From positions 1,116,001-1,180,000 of the forward strand of contig CBDCSD010000002.1 in NCBI GenBank assembly GCA_965221345.1: a stretch of 64,000 bases of DNA. Direction: 5' to 3'. Below are positions 17,322 to 25,447 of this stretch, in pieces; within the stretch, counting starts at the first letter, position 1; the number at the start of each line of letters is the position of its first letter. The DNA is from Bin5 sp965221345. Lineage in GTDB: Bacteria; Chloroflexota; Anaerolineae; Caldilineales; Caldilineaceae. The notes beneath the pieces are model-generated. The model was not told the origin of the DNA and did no database searches. It saw nothing but the letters and a program-made list of their open reading frames with translations. The translations under genes and the position numbers were made by a program.

Positions 17322-18143
17322 ATGGCTACTCTGACTCCTATAGCTGAAGAAACGCGGCAACAGAACGCCATAGCCGGTCCGTTATTGGAGGGGAAGGATA
17401 TCACGGTTACGTTCGGGCGCGGGGCAGAGGCGTTGGACGCGGTGCGTGCGGCCAACGTCACCGTCAGTGGCGGCGAGGCAGTCGGCATTGTCGGCGAGAG
17501 CGGGAGCGGGAAGACGACGCTGGCGCGGACGCTGGTCGGTCTGCAAAGGCCAAGCGCAGGCGAAATCTGGCTGGAGGGGCAGAAGGTCTTCAGCGCGGCG
17601 GCCGAGCAAGTCATGCCAAGGAGCGAGCGCTGGAAGACACAGATGATCTTCCAGGATCCCTACTCTTCACTCAACCCGCGCATGCGGGTCTGGCAGGCGG
17701 TGGCGGAGGCGGTGCAGGTCTGGCAAGAGCTGCCGGGCGCGGCGGCCAGGGTGGAAGCGTTGCGGCTGCTGAATTCGATGGGCATCAGCGATGATCAGGC
17801 GCGGCAGTTTCCCAAAGGGTTGTCGGGTGGGCAGCGGCAGCGAGTGAGTGTGGCGCGGGCGCTGGCACCCAACCCCAAGGTGCTGATCGCAGACGAGCCG
17901 ACGTCTTCGATTGACCAATCGGCGCAGGCGCAGCTGTTGAATCTGCTGCGCCGACTGCAAGCGGAACGCGGGCTGGCGATCATTTTCATCTCACATGACC
18001 TGGGCCTGGTGCGCTATCTGACGTCACGCGTCTACGTGATGCAGACGGGCGACATCGTGGAGACAGGGAAGACGCAAGCCGTGCTGGAGCGGCCGCAACA
18101 TTCCTATACCCGGCTGCTCATCGACTCGATTCCAGGACGTTGA
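17322..18143 (+). CDS. ABC transporter ATP-binding protein, DppF type (short form)
   Basis: The 273-residue ATPase has G-E-S-G-S-G-K-T-T, signature L-S-G-G-Q-R-Q-R-V-S-V-A and Walker B L-I-A-D-E-P. The D-loop reads S-S-I-D instead of the usual S-A-L-D. It stops at S-Y-T-R-L-L-I-D-S, lacking the C-terminal Cys-containing extension of most DppF proteins. It is the last transporter gene, ten bases after the previous stop. Confidence 0.9.
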   Translation: MATLTPIAEETRQQNAIAGPLLEGKDITVTFGRGAEALDAVRAANVTVSGGEAVGIVGESGSGKTTLARTLVGLQRPSAGEIWLEGQKVFSAAAEQVMPRSERWKTQMIFQDPYSSLNPRMRVWQAVAEAVQVWQELPGAAARVEALRLLNSMGISDDQARQFPKGLSGGQRQRVSVARALAPNPKVLIADEPTSSIDQSAQAQLLNLLRRLQAERGLAIIFISHDLGLVRYLTSRVYVMQTGDIVETGKTQAVLERPQHSYTRLLIDSIPGR

Positions 18144-18183
18144 GCCGGGCAGCGGCCAGCCGCCGGGACAGGAGGAAAGAGCT

Positions 18184-19416
18184 ATGGCTATCAGCAGCAG
18201 TTCCTCAATTGACAAACTTCTGGTCTCGCCCGAAATCTACAGCGATCCTTATCCCATCTACCATCAGCTGCGTGAACAGGATCCGGTTCACTGGAGTGAT
18301 GCCTGGGGTTGTTGGGTGCTGACGGGCTACGCCGACGTGATTGCCGTACTGCGCGATTATCGCCGTTTTACCAACGTGGGGCGGATAGCATCCTTCCTGG
18401 ACCAGCTGCCGGCAGGCGTGCGTGAGCAGATTCGCCCGCTCTACGACAACTTCACAGTTGGAATGCCGAACACGGACCCGCCGGAGCATACGCGGGTGCG
18501 CGGGCTGGTGAACAAAGCCTTTTCGGCGCGTGTGGTTGAGAGCATGCGCCCGCGCGTGCAGGAGATCGTGAACGGTCTGCTCGATCAGGCGGAGAGCGGC
18601 GGCGGTATGGAGGTGATCGGCGACCTGGCCTACCCGCTGCCGGCTATTGTGATCGCCGAGACACTGGGTGTGCCGGCCGCGGACAGAGATCAGTTCAAAG
18701 CGTGGTCGGACGACATTGTCGCCTTCCATGGAACCGGACGCCCCCATATCGAGACCATCAAGAAGAGCACGGCTGCCCTGTTGAAAACCAAGGCCTGGCT
18801 GCTGCAGCTGATCGAGGCTCGGCGGCGGCAGCCCGAGGATGACCTGATCAGCGCGCTGGTGGCGGCGGAGGAACGGGGCGAAATGCTCAGCGAGACCGAA
18901 CTGGTCGCCACCTGCATCACGCTGCTGACGGCCGGTCACGAGACGACGACCGGACTGATCGGGAACGGGCTGCTGGCGCTGCTGCGCCATCCGGACCAGT
19001 TGCGCAAGTTGAGGGAGGACCCGACCATGATCGGAACGGCGGTGGAGGAGTTTCTGCGCTTCGACACCTCTTTTCTGCGCGCCTGGCGGCTCACCGCCGA
19101 GGATGTGAGGATCGGCGGCCAGTCGATTCCCAAAGGGCAGACTCTTTCGCTGATGTTGGGGGCGGCCAACAGGGATCCGGCCCAGTTCGAAGATCCCGAC
19201 CGGCTGGATATTACGCGCGAGCCGAACCTGCACACATCTTTCGGCTGGGGCATCCACTTCTGCGCGGGCGCGCCGCTTGCCCGCCGCGAGACCGAGATCG
19301 CCTTCACCACGCTGCTGCGCCGCTTTCCGCGGCTGAAACTGGACGAGGAGGGTGTCGAATGGCAGCAGAATAACACCTTTCACAATCTGAAGAGGCTGCC
19401 GGTCATTTTGCAGTAG
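18184..19416 (+). CDS. Cytochrome P450
   Basis: This soluble bacterial P450 of 410 residues has the I-helix oxygen-binding motif A-G-H-E-T-T-T, the K-helix E-x-x-R within V-E-E-F-L-R, and the heme loop F-G-W-G-I-H-F-C-A-G with the thiolate Cys. It would hydroxylate or demethylate a small hydrophobic or methoxylated substrate using an external ferredoxin and reductase; neither is encoded nearby. GGAGG at 18170-18174 precedes ATG 18184, 40 bases after the ABC operon, so co-transcription is likely. Candidate roles include O-demethylation of a methylated sugar or attack on an aromatic aglycone; both are speculative. Confidence 0.93.
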   Translation: MAISSSSSIDKLLVSPEIYSDPYPIYHQLREQDPVHWSDAWGCWVLTGYADVIAVLRDYRRFTNVGRIASFLDQLPAGVREQIRPLYDNFTVGMPNTDPPEHTRVRGLVNKAFSARVVESMRPRVQEIVNGLLDQAESGGGMEVIGDLAYPLPAIVIAETLGVPAADRDQFKAWSDDIVAFHGTGRPHIETIKKSTAALLKTKAWLLQLIEARRRQPEDDLISALVAAEERGEMLSETELVATCITLLTAGHETTTGLIGNGLLALLRHPDQLRKLREDPTMIGTAVEEFLRFDTSFLRAWRLTAEDVRIGGQSIPKGQTLSLMLGAANRDPAQFEDPDRLDITREPNLHTSFGWGIHFCAGAPLARRETEIAFTTLLRRFPRLKLDEEGVEWQQNNTFHNLKRLPVILQ

Positions 19417-19457
19417 CTTTTCCGATGATCTCGAAGGCGCGCAGAGGAGGAAGGCCC

Positions 19458-19790
19458 ATGAAATGCTATGGTCTGACCATCATTTTGAAGGATGATCCCG
19501 AAGTCATCGCACAGTACAAGGCGTACCACCGGCATGTTTGGCCGGAGGTGCTGGAACACGCCCGCAACCTGGGCATCCTCAAGACCAGGATATTCCTGAT
19601 AGGCCGGCGCCTGTTCATGTACATCGAGACGGAAGACGGGTTCGACATGGGCCGCGCCTTCTCTGCGCCTGGAGGTGAGGCTGCGCGGCTGCGGGCGTGG
19701 GACGATCTGATGCGCGGCTTCCAGGAACGGGCGCCGGAGGCAGAGGCGGGGGAATGGTGGGCCCAGATGGAGCTTGTACATTCGGTCTGA
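19458..19790 (+). CDS. rhaM: L-rhamnose mutarotase-like protein
   Basis: The 110-residue protein has the RhaM/DUF718 pattern: Y-K-A-Y-H-R-H-V-W-P-E-V (residues 20-31) containing the active-site His region, a central M-Y-I-E-T block, and W-D-D-L-M near residue 81. The family interconverts alpha and beta anomers of L-rhamnose or L-fucose. ATG 19458 is six bases after GGAGGAAGG; the open frame upstream to 19425 is not needed. Its presence suggests a deoxysugar among the substrates. The exact sugar is an inference from the family. Confidence 0.85.
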   Translation: MKCYGLTIILKDDPEVIAQYKAYHRHVWPEVLEHARNLGILKTRIFLIGRRLFMYIETEDGFDMGRAFSAPGGEAARLRAWDDLMRGFQERAPEAEAGEWWAQMELVHSV

Positions 19791-19904
19791 GCGCCGGGAG
19801 CGCGCGCAGCCGTAGCCGCATTGAACAACCTCGAATAGCCGGTTATGTCGCAGCTTGGCGCGCCGGTCTGTCAACAAACGAGTGTCCTTGAGGAGGATGA
19901 AACG

Positions 19905-20291
19905 ATGTTTGAAATCATAGACAACCATGTTTCAGTGGATGTCGCTGATCTGGAGGCAACCAGGAGTTATCTGGAAGAACATTGCGGTCTGAACAAGCTC
20001 AGAGAGGTCAACCGCCCAGGGCTTACAATCGCCTGGTATCCCGGCCTGGAACTGTGGCAGGCGACCGATGACGCGGCGCCCGGCATTGTTAAGCATGTCG
20101 CCTGGCAGGTTGACGACATCGACGCCGCGGTCGTCGATCTCAAGGCGAAGGGGGTCACCTTTGACACGGAGGAAATCCAGCAGATCGACGTAGACGTGGT
20201 AGACACCGGCGAGATTGTGCGCTACATATTTTTTACAACGCCGGTCGGATTGCAAGGCGAACTGTATGAAGTAAACCCGCCGCGTGACTGA
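19905..20291 (+). CDS. VOC (glyoxalase/bleomycin-resistance fold) protein
   Basis: The 128-residue protein has one pair of VOC motifs: an N-terminal N-H-V-S-V-D-V-A-D-L-E strand-loop, K-H-V-A-W-Q-V-D-D-I-D in the middle, and a terminal G-E-L-Y-E-V-N, with metal-ligand-like His and Glu positions. Relatives are epimerases, lyases or dioxygenases. AGGAGG (19891-19896) supports ATG 19905 over the longer frame from 19845. It lies between mutarotase-like and Ldh2-like genes in an apparent operon. Confidence 0.82.
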   Translation: MFEIIDNHVSVDVADLEATRSYLEEHCGLNKLREVNRPGLTIAWYPGLELWQATDDAAPGIVKHVAWQVDDIDAAVVDLKAKGVTFDTEEIQQIDVDVVDTGEIVRYIFFTTPVGLQGELYEVNPPRD

Positions 20292-20355
20292 CACCCGGCA
20301 GCCGCTACCAGTGGTCAGAAACCCGTCACCGGCCACTGGCCGCTAAGGAGATGAC

Positions 20356-21402
20356 ATGATAATAAAACCCGAGGATGAGCTTCATGCCCTGGTCAAACAG
20401 ATCCTGCTGGCCGCCGGCGCGGATGAGCAGAACGCCGAGGAGGTGGCGCACCACCTGGTGCTGTCCAACCTCAGCGGTGTGGACACGCACGGTATCTGGC
20501 CCCTCCCCATCTACGTGGCCGGAATAAAGGCCGAAGAGATCTTTCCCGCGGCCAAACCGGCGATCCTGCAGGAGACCGCCACCAGTGCGCTGGTGACAGG
20601 CAACTGGACCTTCGGCCACGTCGCCGCCAAATATGCGATGGCACTGGCGATCAGCAAGGCCAAAACGCAAAACGTAGCGGTGGTCAGCATGGTGCAGCTG
20701 CACCACATCGGCCGGCTGGGCCACTACGTGGAGATGGCGGTCGCCGACAATATGATCGGCATGGTGTGGGGCGGGGGTTACGGCGAAGTGGCGCCTGCCA
20801 CGGTTCCCTACGGCGGCAAGACGAGAGTACTGCACACCAATCCCATCTCGATCGGGCTGCCGGCGGGCGAAGAGTCGACGATGATGTTCGACTGGGCCAC
20901 GACCGCTCTGTCCGGCGTCAAAGTCGACAATGCCCACAACCGCGGTGAACAGCTGCCGCCGAACGCTATCGTTGACAAGGATGGTGTCCCAACCACCAAC
21001 CCGGCCGACTTTTTTGACGGCGGCGGGCACCTGCCATTTGGCGGGCACAAAGGCTATACGCTGATGATGGCCGCGGAGTATCTCGGGCGGATCTTCACCG
21101 GCTCCGACAGCTACGTGGAGGAGGGGCGAGCCGGCGCGATCATGCTCCACCAGGGTGTCACGATGATTGCGATCAAGGCGGACCTGTTCCAGCCTTTCAC
21201 CGAATATGCCGATCGGGCGGATGAGATGGAGCGCCGAGTGCGGGCGGTGCCGCCGGCGCCGGGTTTCGATGAGGTGCTGGCGCCGGGCGATTTGGAGGCG
21301 CGCACGCGCGAGCGCCGCCGGCGTGAAGGCATCCCAATCGAAAATGATATCTGGCAGTCCCTCGCCGAGGCAGCCGCATCCGTCGGCGTGGAAATCGCAT
21401 AA
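20356..21402 (+). CDS. Ldh2/malate-lactate dehydrogenase family oxidoreductase
   Basis: The 348-residue NAD(P)-dependent 2-hydroxyacid dehydrogenase belongs to the Ldh2 family (malate, sulfolactate, ureidoglycolate and 2,3-diketogulonate reductases). The hallmark D-T-H-G is at residues 43-46 with the likely catalytic H45, followed later by N-P-I-S-I-G-L-P-A and G-G-H-K-G-Y-T-L. AAGGAG (20345-20350) precedes ATG 20356. It is followed by a RraA-like aldolase, a pairing that fits keto-acid processing and cleavage. Confidence 0.88.
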   Translation: MIIKPEDELHALVKQILLAAGADEQNAEEVAHHLVLSNLSGVDTHGIWPLPIYVAGIKAEEIFPAAKPAILQETATSALVTGNWTFGHVAAKYAMALAISKAKTQNVAVVSMVQLHHIGRLGHYVEMAVADNMIGMVWGGGYGEVAPATVPYGGKTRVLHTNPISIGLPAGEESTMMFDWATTALSGVKVDNAHNRGEQLPPNAIVDKDGVPTTNPADFFDGGGHLPFGGHKGYTLMMAAEYLGRIFTGSDSYVEEGRAGAIMLHQGVTMIAIKADLFQPFTEYADRADEMERRVRAVPPAPGFDEVLAPGDLEARTRERRRREGIPIENDIWQSLAEAAASVGVEIA

Positions 21403-21455
21403 CCTTCACTGTTCACAACCCACCAGCCACTGTCGTCCAATTCAAGGAAATCACT

Positions 21456-22151
21456 ATGACGAACTCGCAAATCTCCGCCGAAACGCTCGACGCGCTGCGC
21501 CGGATTGACAGCGCCACAGTCGCCAATGCCATTGAACACTTCGAAGTCCGCGATCCGGTCACAGGGTATTCCTCGCTGGAGCTGCGTTGTCAGTTCCCTG
21601 AGCAGGAGCCGATGGTCGGCTACGCGGTGACGGCCACGCAAGACACCACCAGCGCCGGCGACGACAGGCCCAATCGCCTGCACGACGTCCTGGACATGGT
21701 TGACGCCGCGCCCAAGCCGGTGGTCCTGGCCGTCCAGTACACGGGCGGGGACCGCATGCGCAGCTGTCTGGCAGGCGACATGTTCTGCTCGGCACTGCAG
21801 AAGCTGGGCGGGGTCGGCATTGTGACCGATCTGGGGAGCCGTGACTTTCAAGGCATTCAACAGCGCGCGCCGGGGTTCCAGCTCTTCTGCCCCGGCGCGG
21901 TCGTCTCGCACGGATATGGCGCCTATACCAATGTGGGAACAACAGTTTCGATCTACGGGCTGACGATTCAGCCCGGCGACCTGTTACACGGAGACGCCAA
22001 CGGTGTAGTGAAAATCCCCCTCGCTGTCGCCGAAGACGTAGTCGTCCAGGCCCAACGCGTCCTGGCGACGGAAACATCCTACTTCGACTTCCTCGCCAGC
22101 GACCAGTACAGCTACGCAGGGTTGAAGAAGCGCATGGGGCGTGAAGAATAG
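21456..22151 (+). CDS. RraA-like family protein (4-hydroxy-4-methyl-2-oxoglutarate aldolase type)
   Basis: The 231-residue protein has the RraA/HMG-aldolase fold signature: L-A-G-D-M-F at residues 105-110, then G-I-V-T-D-L-G-S-R-D with R129 and D130 as the expected substrate and metal residues, and later G-D-L-L-H-G-D-A-N-G-V-V. Relatives cleave 4-hydroxy-2-oxo acids to pyruvate plus an aldehyde or keto acid; others are ribonuclease inhibitors. The location beside an Ldh2 dehydrogenase favours an aldolase. Confidence 0.85.
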   Translation: MTNSQISAETLDALRRIDSATVANAIEHFEVRDPVTGYSSLELRCQFPEQEPMVGYAVTATQDTTSAGDDRPNRLHDVLDMVDAAPKPVVLAVQYTGGDRMRSCLAGDMFCSALQKLGGVGIVTDLGSRDFQGIQQRAPGFQLFCPGAVVSHGYGAYTNVGTTVSIYGLTIQPGDLLHGDANGVVKIPLAVAEDVVVQAQRVLATETSYFDFLASDQYSYAGLKKRMGREE

Positions 22152-22170
22152 CGGCTCTCCCGTCTGCGTT

Positions 22171-22215
22171 GATCACGTCTGTGTCGATCACGTTTGTGTC
22201 GACCTCGTTTGTGTC
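22171..22215. repeat. Three tandem 15-bp units upstream of sugar permease
   Basis: GATCACGTCTGTGTC, GATCACGTTTGTGTC and GACCTCGTTTGTGTC lie end to end, preceded and followed by partial units. They fill the gap between the RraA-like gene and the permease and end 35 bases before the permease start. They could bind a regulator as phased sites or be slippage products. Confidence 0.7.
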
Positions 22216-22250
22216 GACCACAACAGAGCAGGCTCCGGAGGAGGATCCAG

Positions 22251-23267
22251 ATGACGGCTGCCCAAACGCCCACAGCCCGCAAGCAGAAGGCGCGCGAGCG
22301 CGTTCGAGAGTTGATGGCGCACCGCGAGTCCGGCGTATTTCTGGCCCTGGTGATCTTCTTTGTGGTCATGTATTCGGTTTCGCCGATCTTTCGGTCGCCC
22401 TTCAACCTGACCACCATTCTCAGGCAGATTTCGATTACGTCGATCGTGGCGATGGGCCAGACGCTCGTGATCGTATCGGGATCTTTCGATCTGTCGCAGG
22501 GGTCGATAGCCGGCCTGGCGGCGATGGTAACGGCCAAGTTGTGGAAAAACTTTGGCCTCGCGCCCCCCATCGCCATCGTCGGGGGACTGGGGGTCGGCGT
22601 GCTGTGCGGCTTCCTCAACGGCGTTCTGGCGGCTCGCTTTCGCCTTCATCCGATTGTGATGACGCTTGCCACCGGCGCGGTCTTTCTGGGCGTCAATTTC
22701 TATATCACCCGCGGGGAGTCGATCATCGGTCTGCCCGACGGCCTGACCTGGCTCGGCAAAGGGCGCATCGGTCAGGTGCCGGTGCTGATCATCCTGATGT
22801 TTGTCGTCGCCTTCCTCATGCACATTCTGCTGACGCGGACGCTCTTCGGGCTGCGCGTGCGGATGATCGGAGGCAACCTGAAGGCCAGCCAGGATGTGGG
22901 CATGAATGTCGAGCGCATCCGCATCGGCATCTTTACTCTCAGCGGCTTTCTGGCGGCGCTGGGCGGGATCGTTCTGCTTGGCCGGGTGGGCAATGCGCTG
23001 CCCCAGATCGGCCAGGGGCTGCTCTTTCCGGTGGTCACGGCCGCGATCGTGGGCGGCACCCTGTTGACCGGAGGGGTTGGCTCGATGGCTGGCACACTGA
23101 TGGGCGCCGCCATCATGGGGATTGCCCGCAACGCTCTGGTCGTCTTGCAGCTGGACATTTATCTGAATGATGTCATGCAGGGGGGGCTGGTGGTGGTGGC
23201 CCTGTTGATCGACCAGTTCCGGCGGGGAGAGTTGACCTGGCGCATCATATTTGGTCGCGATCGTTAG
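22251..23267 (+). CDS. Sugar ABC transporter permease (RbsC/XylH type)
   Basis: From ATG 22251, preceded by GGAGGAGG, the protein is 338 residues with multiple membrane helices of the BPD_transp_2 family: T-I-L-R-Q-I-S-I-T-S near the first helices, G-S-F-D-L-S-Q-G-S-I-A-G-L, and the C-terminal G-G-V-G-S-M-A-G-T-L. This family imports monosaccharides or autoinducer-like sugars as a homodimer. It is encoded with the SBP and the ATPase that follow. Confidence 0.92.
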   Translation: MTAAQTPTARKQKARERVRELMAHRESGVFLALVIFFVVMYSVSPIFRSPFNLTTILRQISITSIVAMGQTLVIVSGSFDLSQGSIAGLAAMVTAKLWKNFGLAPPIAIVGGLGVGVLCGFLNGVLAARFRLHPIVMTLATGAVFLGVNFYITRGESIIGLPDGLTWLGKGRIGQVPVLIILMFVVAFLMHILLTRTLFGLRVRMIGGNLKASQDVGMNVERIRIGIFTLSGFLAALGGIVLLGRVGNALPQIGQGLLFPVVTAAIVGGTLLTGGVGSMAGTLMGAAIMGIARNALVVLQLDIYLNDVMQGGLVVVALLIDQFRRGELTWRIIFGRDR

Positions 23268-23429
23268 CCGAGCCAACACTGGATCCGCCTGCCAGCGGCG
23301 AGTGGTATTTCTGGCCGCTGACCAGCGGCCACAGATGTAAGGAGGTAGCGAAAGAGAGAAACTGTCCTGCATTACCGGTCGCATCACAAGATTGGATACC
23401 ATATTTTTCAGACCACGGAGGAAAGAGCA

Positions 23430-24449
23430 ATGAAGCGTCTGCTTTTAGGCACAACGTTGATGGTCCTGTTGGCTGTGGGGCTGGCTGCCTGCACTATGCC
23501 GGAAACGGTGGTCGTAGAGAGAGAGGCGGATTGCGGCGACACCGAGCGCTACATCGTCAGCGCGCCGCTGGTGCATCCTTATATCACCGCCTGGCAGGGC
23601 GGCGCCGAGGCCGCCGCGGAGGAGCTTGGCGTGGAAATCGTTTTCCTGGCGCCGGCCGAATACAGCCCTGAGAAGCAGTTGGAGATGACCGAGTCTGCTC
23701 TCTCCCTGCCCTGCATCACCGGCCTCAGCGTGATGACGGGCGTGCCGGATATCATGGAAGGCATCCTGTCCCAGGCCAAAGAGAGAGGGCTTGGCACCAC
23801 CCAGAATGCCTCCTGCTCCGAGGCGGTCAATGCCGACGTCTGCATGGCGACCGACTTCTACACGGCCGGCGCGACCGTAGCCGAACGACTGGTTGATCTG
23901 ATGGGCGGCGAAGGCAATGTGGTGGTAGCCTTTGGCGAGCCCGGCAATGTGGTCGACAAGGACCGTCAGGCCGGGCTTGAGGACTACTTCGCCGAACATG
24001 CGCCGGACATCAAGGTGATCGGCGTGCTGATCGACTGCGACAACCCGGAGGGCACGGTCCGCTGCGCGGAAGAGGCTCTGGTCATCTATCCTGAAATGGA
24101 CGCCTACTACTCGCTCGGCAACCTGAATTCGGTGGGCGCGACGGTGGCCTTCCCCGATGCTGGCCGCGACGACATTATCGTTACGGGCGTGGATGACGCG
24201 CCGGAGATCGTCGAAGGCATCCGCCTGGGAACCGTCTCCTTCACCTACGTTCAGCAGCCATACGGGCAGGGCTACCTGGCGGTCTACATTCCGTGGCTGA
24301 TTAAGCACCAGGGCGTGCAAGCTACCGCCCAGTACCTAGACACCCGCATCACGCTTGTCGACCAATCCAATATCGACAGCTACCAGGATACGATGAAGCA
24401 GAATTTCCTGGAGATCAAAGAGCTGGTCGAAACGGAGGTCTTGCAGTAA
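23430..24449 (+). CDS. Sugar ABC transporter substrate-binding lipoprotein (RbsB-like)
   Basis: The 339-residue protein has a lipoprotein signal ending G-L-A-A-C (Cys21) and a periplasmic-binding-protein-1/RbsB-like fold, with an early V-S-A-P-L-V-H-P-Y segment, a G-G-E-G-N-V-V-V-A block and G-V-D-D-A-P-E-I near the hinge. It contains several extra Cys residues in the mature part. ATG 23430 follows GGAGGAAAG. It delivers a sugar to the permease encoded just upstream. Confidence 0.9.
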   Translation: MKRLLLGTTLMVLLAVGLAACTMPETVVVEREADCGDTERYIVSAPLVHPYITAWQGGAEAAAEELGVEIVFLAPAEYSPEKQLEMTESALSLPCITGLSVMTGVPDIMEGILSQAKERGLGTTQNASCSEAVNADVCMATDFYTAGATVAERLVDLMGGEGNVVVAFGEPGNVVDKDRQAGLEDYFAEHAPDIKVIGVLIDCDNPEGTVRCAEEALVIYPEMDAYYSLGNLNSVGATVAFPDAGRDDIIVTGVDDAPEIVEGIRLGTVSFTYVQQPYGQGYLAVYIPWLIKHQGVQATAQYLDTRITLVDQSNIDSYQDTMKQNFLEIKELVETEVLQ

Positions 24450-24463
24450 GAGGAGTGAGGAAT

Positions 24464-24501
24464 TTTGAGGAGTGGGAAGAATATTCTTCTCACTCCTCAA
24501 A
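24464..24501. terminator. 38-nt nearly perfect palindrome between SBP and ATPase genes
   Basis: The arms TTTGAGGAGTG (24464-24474) and CACTCCTCAAA (24491-24501) are fully complementary, and the 16 bases between them, GGAAGAATATTCTTCT, are themselves palindromic apart from one end pair. The whole forms an 18-19-bp stem. There is no T-tract after it. It lies 14 bases after the SBP stop and ends 18 bases before the ATPase start, so it may protect the SBP mRNA or attenuate ATPase expression. Confidence 0.6.
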
Positions 24502-24519
24502 GCAACTGTGAGTATACCC

Positions 24520-25278
24520 ATGAGCAATGAGCACGTGGTTGAGATGCGAGGAATCTCGAAGAGATTTGGCAACGTCCAGGCGCTCAGCGGCGTGGATCTG
24601 GAGTTGAGACGCGGGGAGCTGTTGGGTCTGGTCGGCGATAACGCGGCCGGAAAATCTACGCTGATGAAGACGCTCTATGGGTCGGTGATTCCGGACGCGG
24701 GCGAAATTTTCGTTGAAGGGCAAAAGGCCGGGTTGCGCAATCCGCGCGACGCCCAAGCGCTGGGCCTGGCGATGATCTACCAGGATCTGGCGGTGTTCAA
24801 CAACCTGGACGTTGCCGCCAATGTCTTCACCGGGCGGGAGCATACCAGGCGGCTCCTGGGCATCACTTTTCTCGACAAGAAGAGAATGTACGACGAGTCG
24901 CATGCGCTGCTTGAGCGGCTGCGCATCAACATCAGTTCGCCCAAGCTGCTGGTTGAGAGGATGTCCGGGGGGCAGCGCCAGATGGTGGCCGTGGCGCGGG
25001 CGATCGGCTTCGAAGCCAGATTTCTGATCATGGATGAGCCGACAGCCGCTTTGGGGGTGAAGGAAACCAACACGTTGTTGGACCTCATGGCTGAACTGCG
25101 CGATCAAGGAATTTCGATCATCCTGGTCACGCATCGCATTACCGATGTCCTATCTATCGGGGACCGGGTGATGGTGCTGAAGGGCGGCGAAAGGCAAGGC
25201 GTGCTCGACGTTGAGGATTCAACGCTGGAGGATGTTGAGAACCTGATCGTGCGCGGGCGGCCTGAAGAGAGCGGCTAA
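24520..25278 (+). CDS. Sugar ABC transporter ATP-binding protein (single-domain, FrcA-like)
   Basis: This single-cassette ATPase of 252 residues has Walker A G-D-N-A-A-G-K-S-T (39-47), signature M-S-G-G-Q-R-Q-M-V-A-V-A, Walker B F-L-I-M-D-E-P-T-A-A-L-G and switch His in V-T-H-R-I. Ribose-type importers often use a tandem ATPase; this single-domain form, as in fructose importers, would dimerise. ATG 24520 starts M-S-N-E-H-V-V-E; the upstream frame from 24472 runs through the palindrome and is not used. No strong Shine-Dalgarno is visible. Confidence 0.9.
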   Translation: MSNEHVVEMRGISKRFGNVQALSGVDLELRRGELLGLVGDNAAGKSTLMKTLYGSVIPDAGEIFVEGQKAGLRNPRDAQALGLAMIYQDLAVFNNLDVAANVFTGREHTRRLLGITFLDKKRMYDESHALLERLRINISSPKLLVERMSGGQRQMVAVARAIGFEARFLIMDEPTAALGVKETNTLLDLMAELRDQGISIILVTHRITDVLSIGDRVMVLKGGERQGVLDVEDSTLEDVENLIVRGRPEESG

Positions 25279-25337
25279 TTTACGTTCACATTGAAAATAC
25301 GCTTTCTGCCGCGCTGCGCATTCCGGATTGCGTTGGG

Positions 25338-25365
25338 GCAGGCGAGACGCACCGCGTTCCCAGGG
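25338..25365. repeat. Dispersed intergenic repeat (GCAGGCGGGACGC type), diverged copy 2
   Basis: GCAGGCGAGACGC (25338-25350) and TTCCCAGGG (25357-25365) align with the element at 2487-2513, but the stem is broken by substitutions. It lies in the 169-bp gap between the ATPase and SDR genes. Confidence 0.45.
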
Positions 25366-25447
25366 TGCAGACGATGCGAAAAGTCTTGGCATCAGACGGA
25401 ATTTACATTAGCGGCTCTAACCACTAGCCGCGAACAGGGCGGAACCG

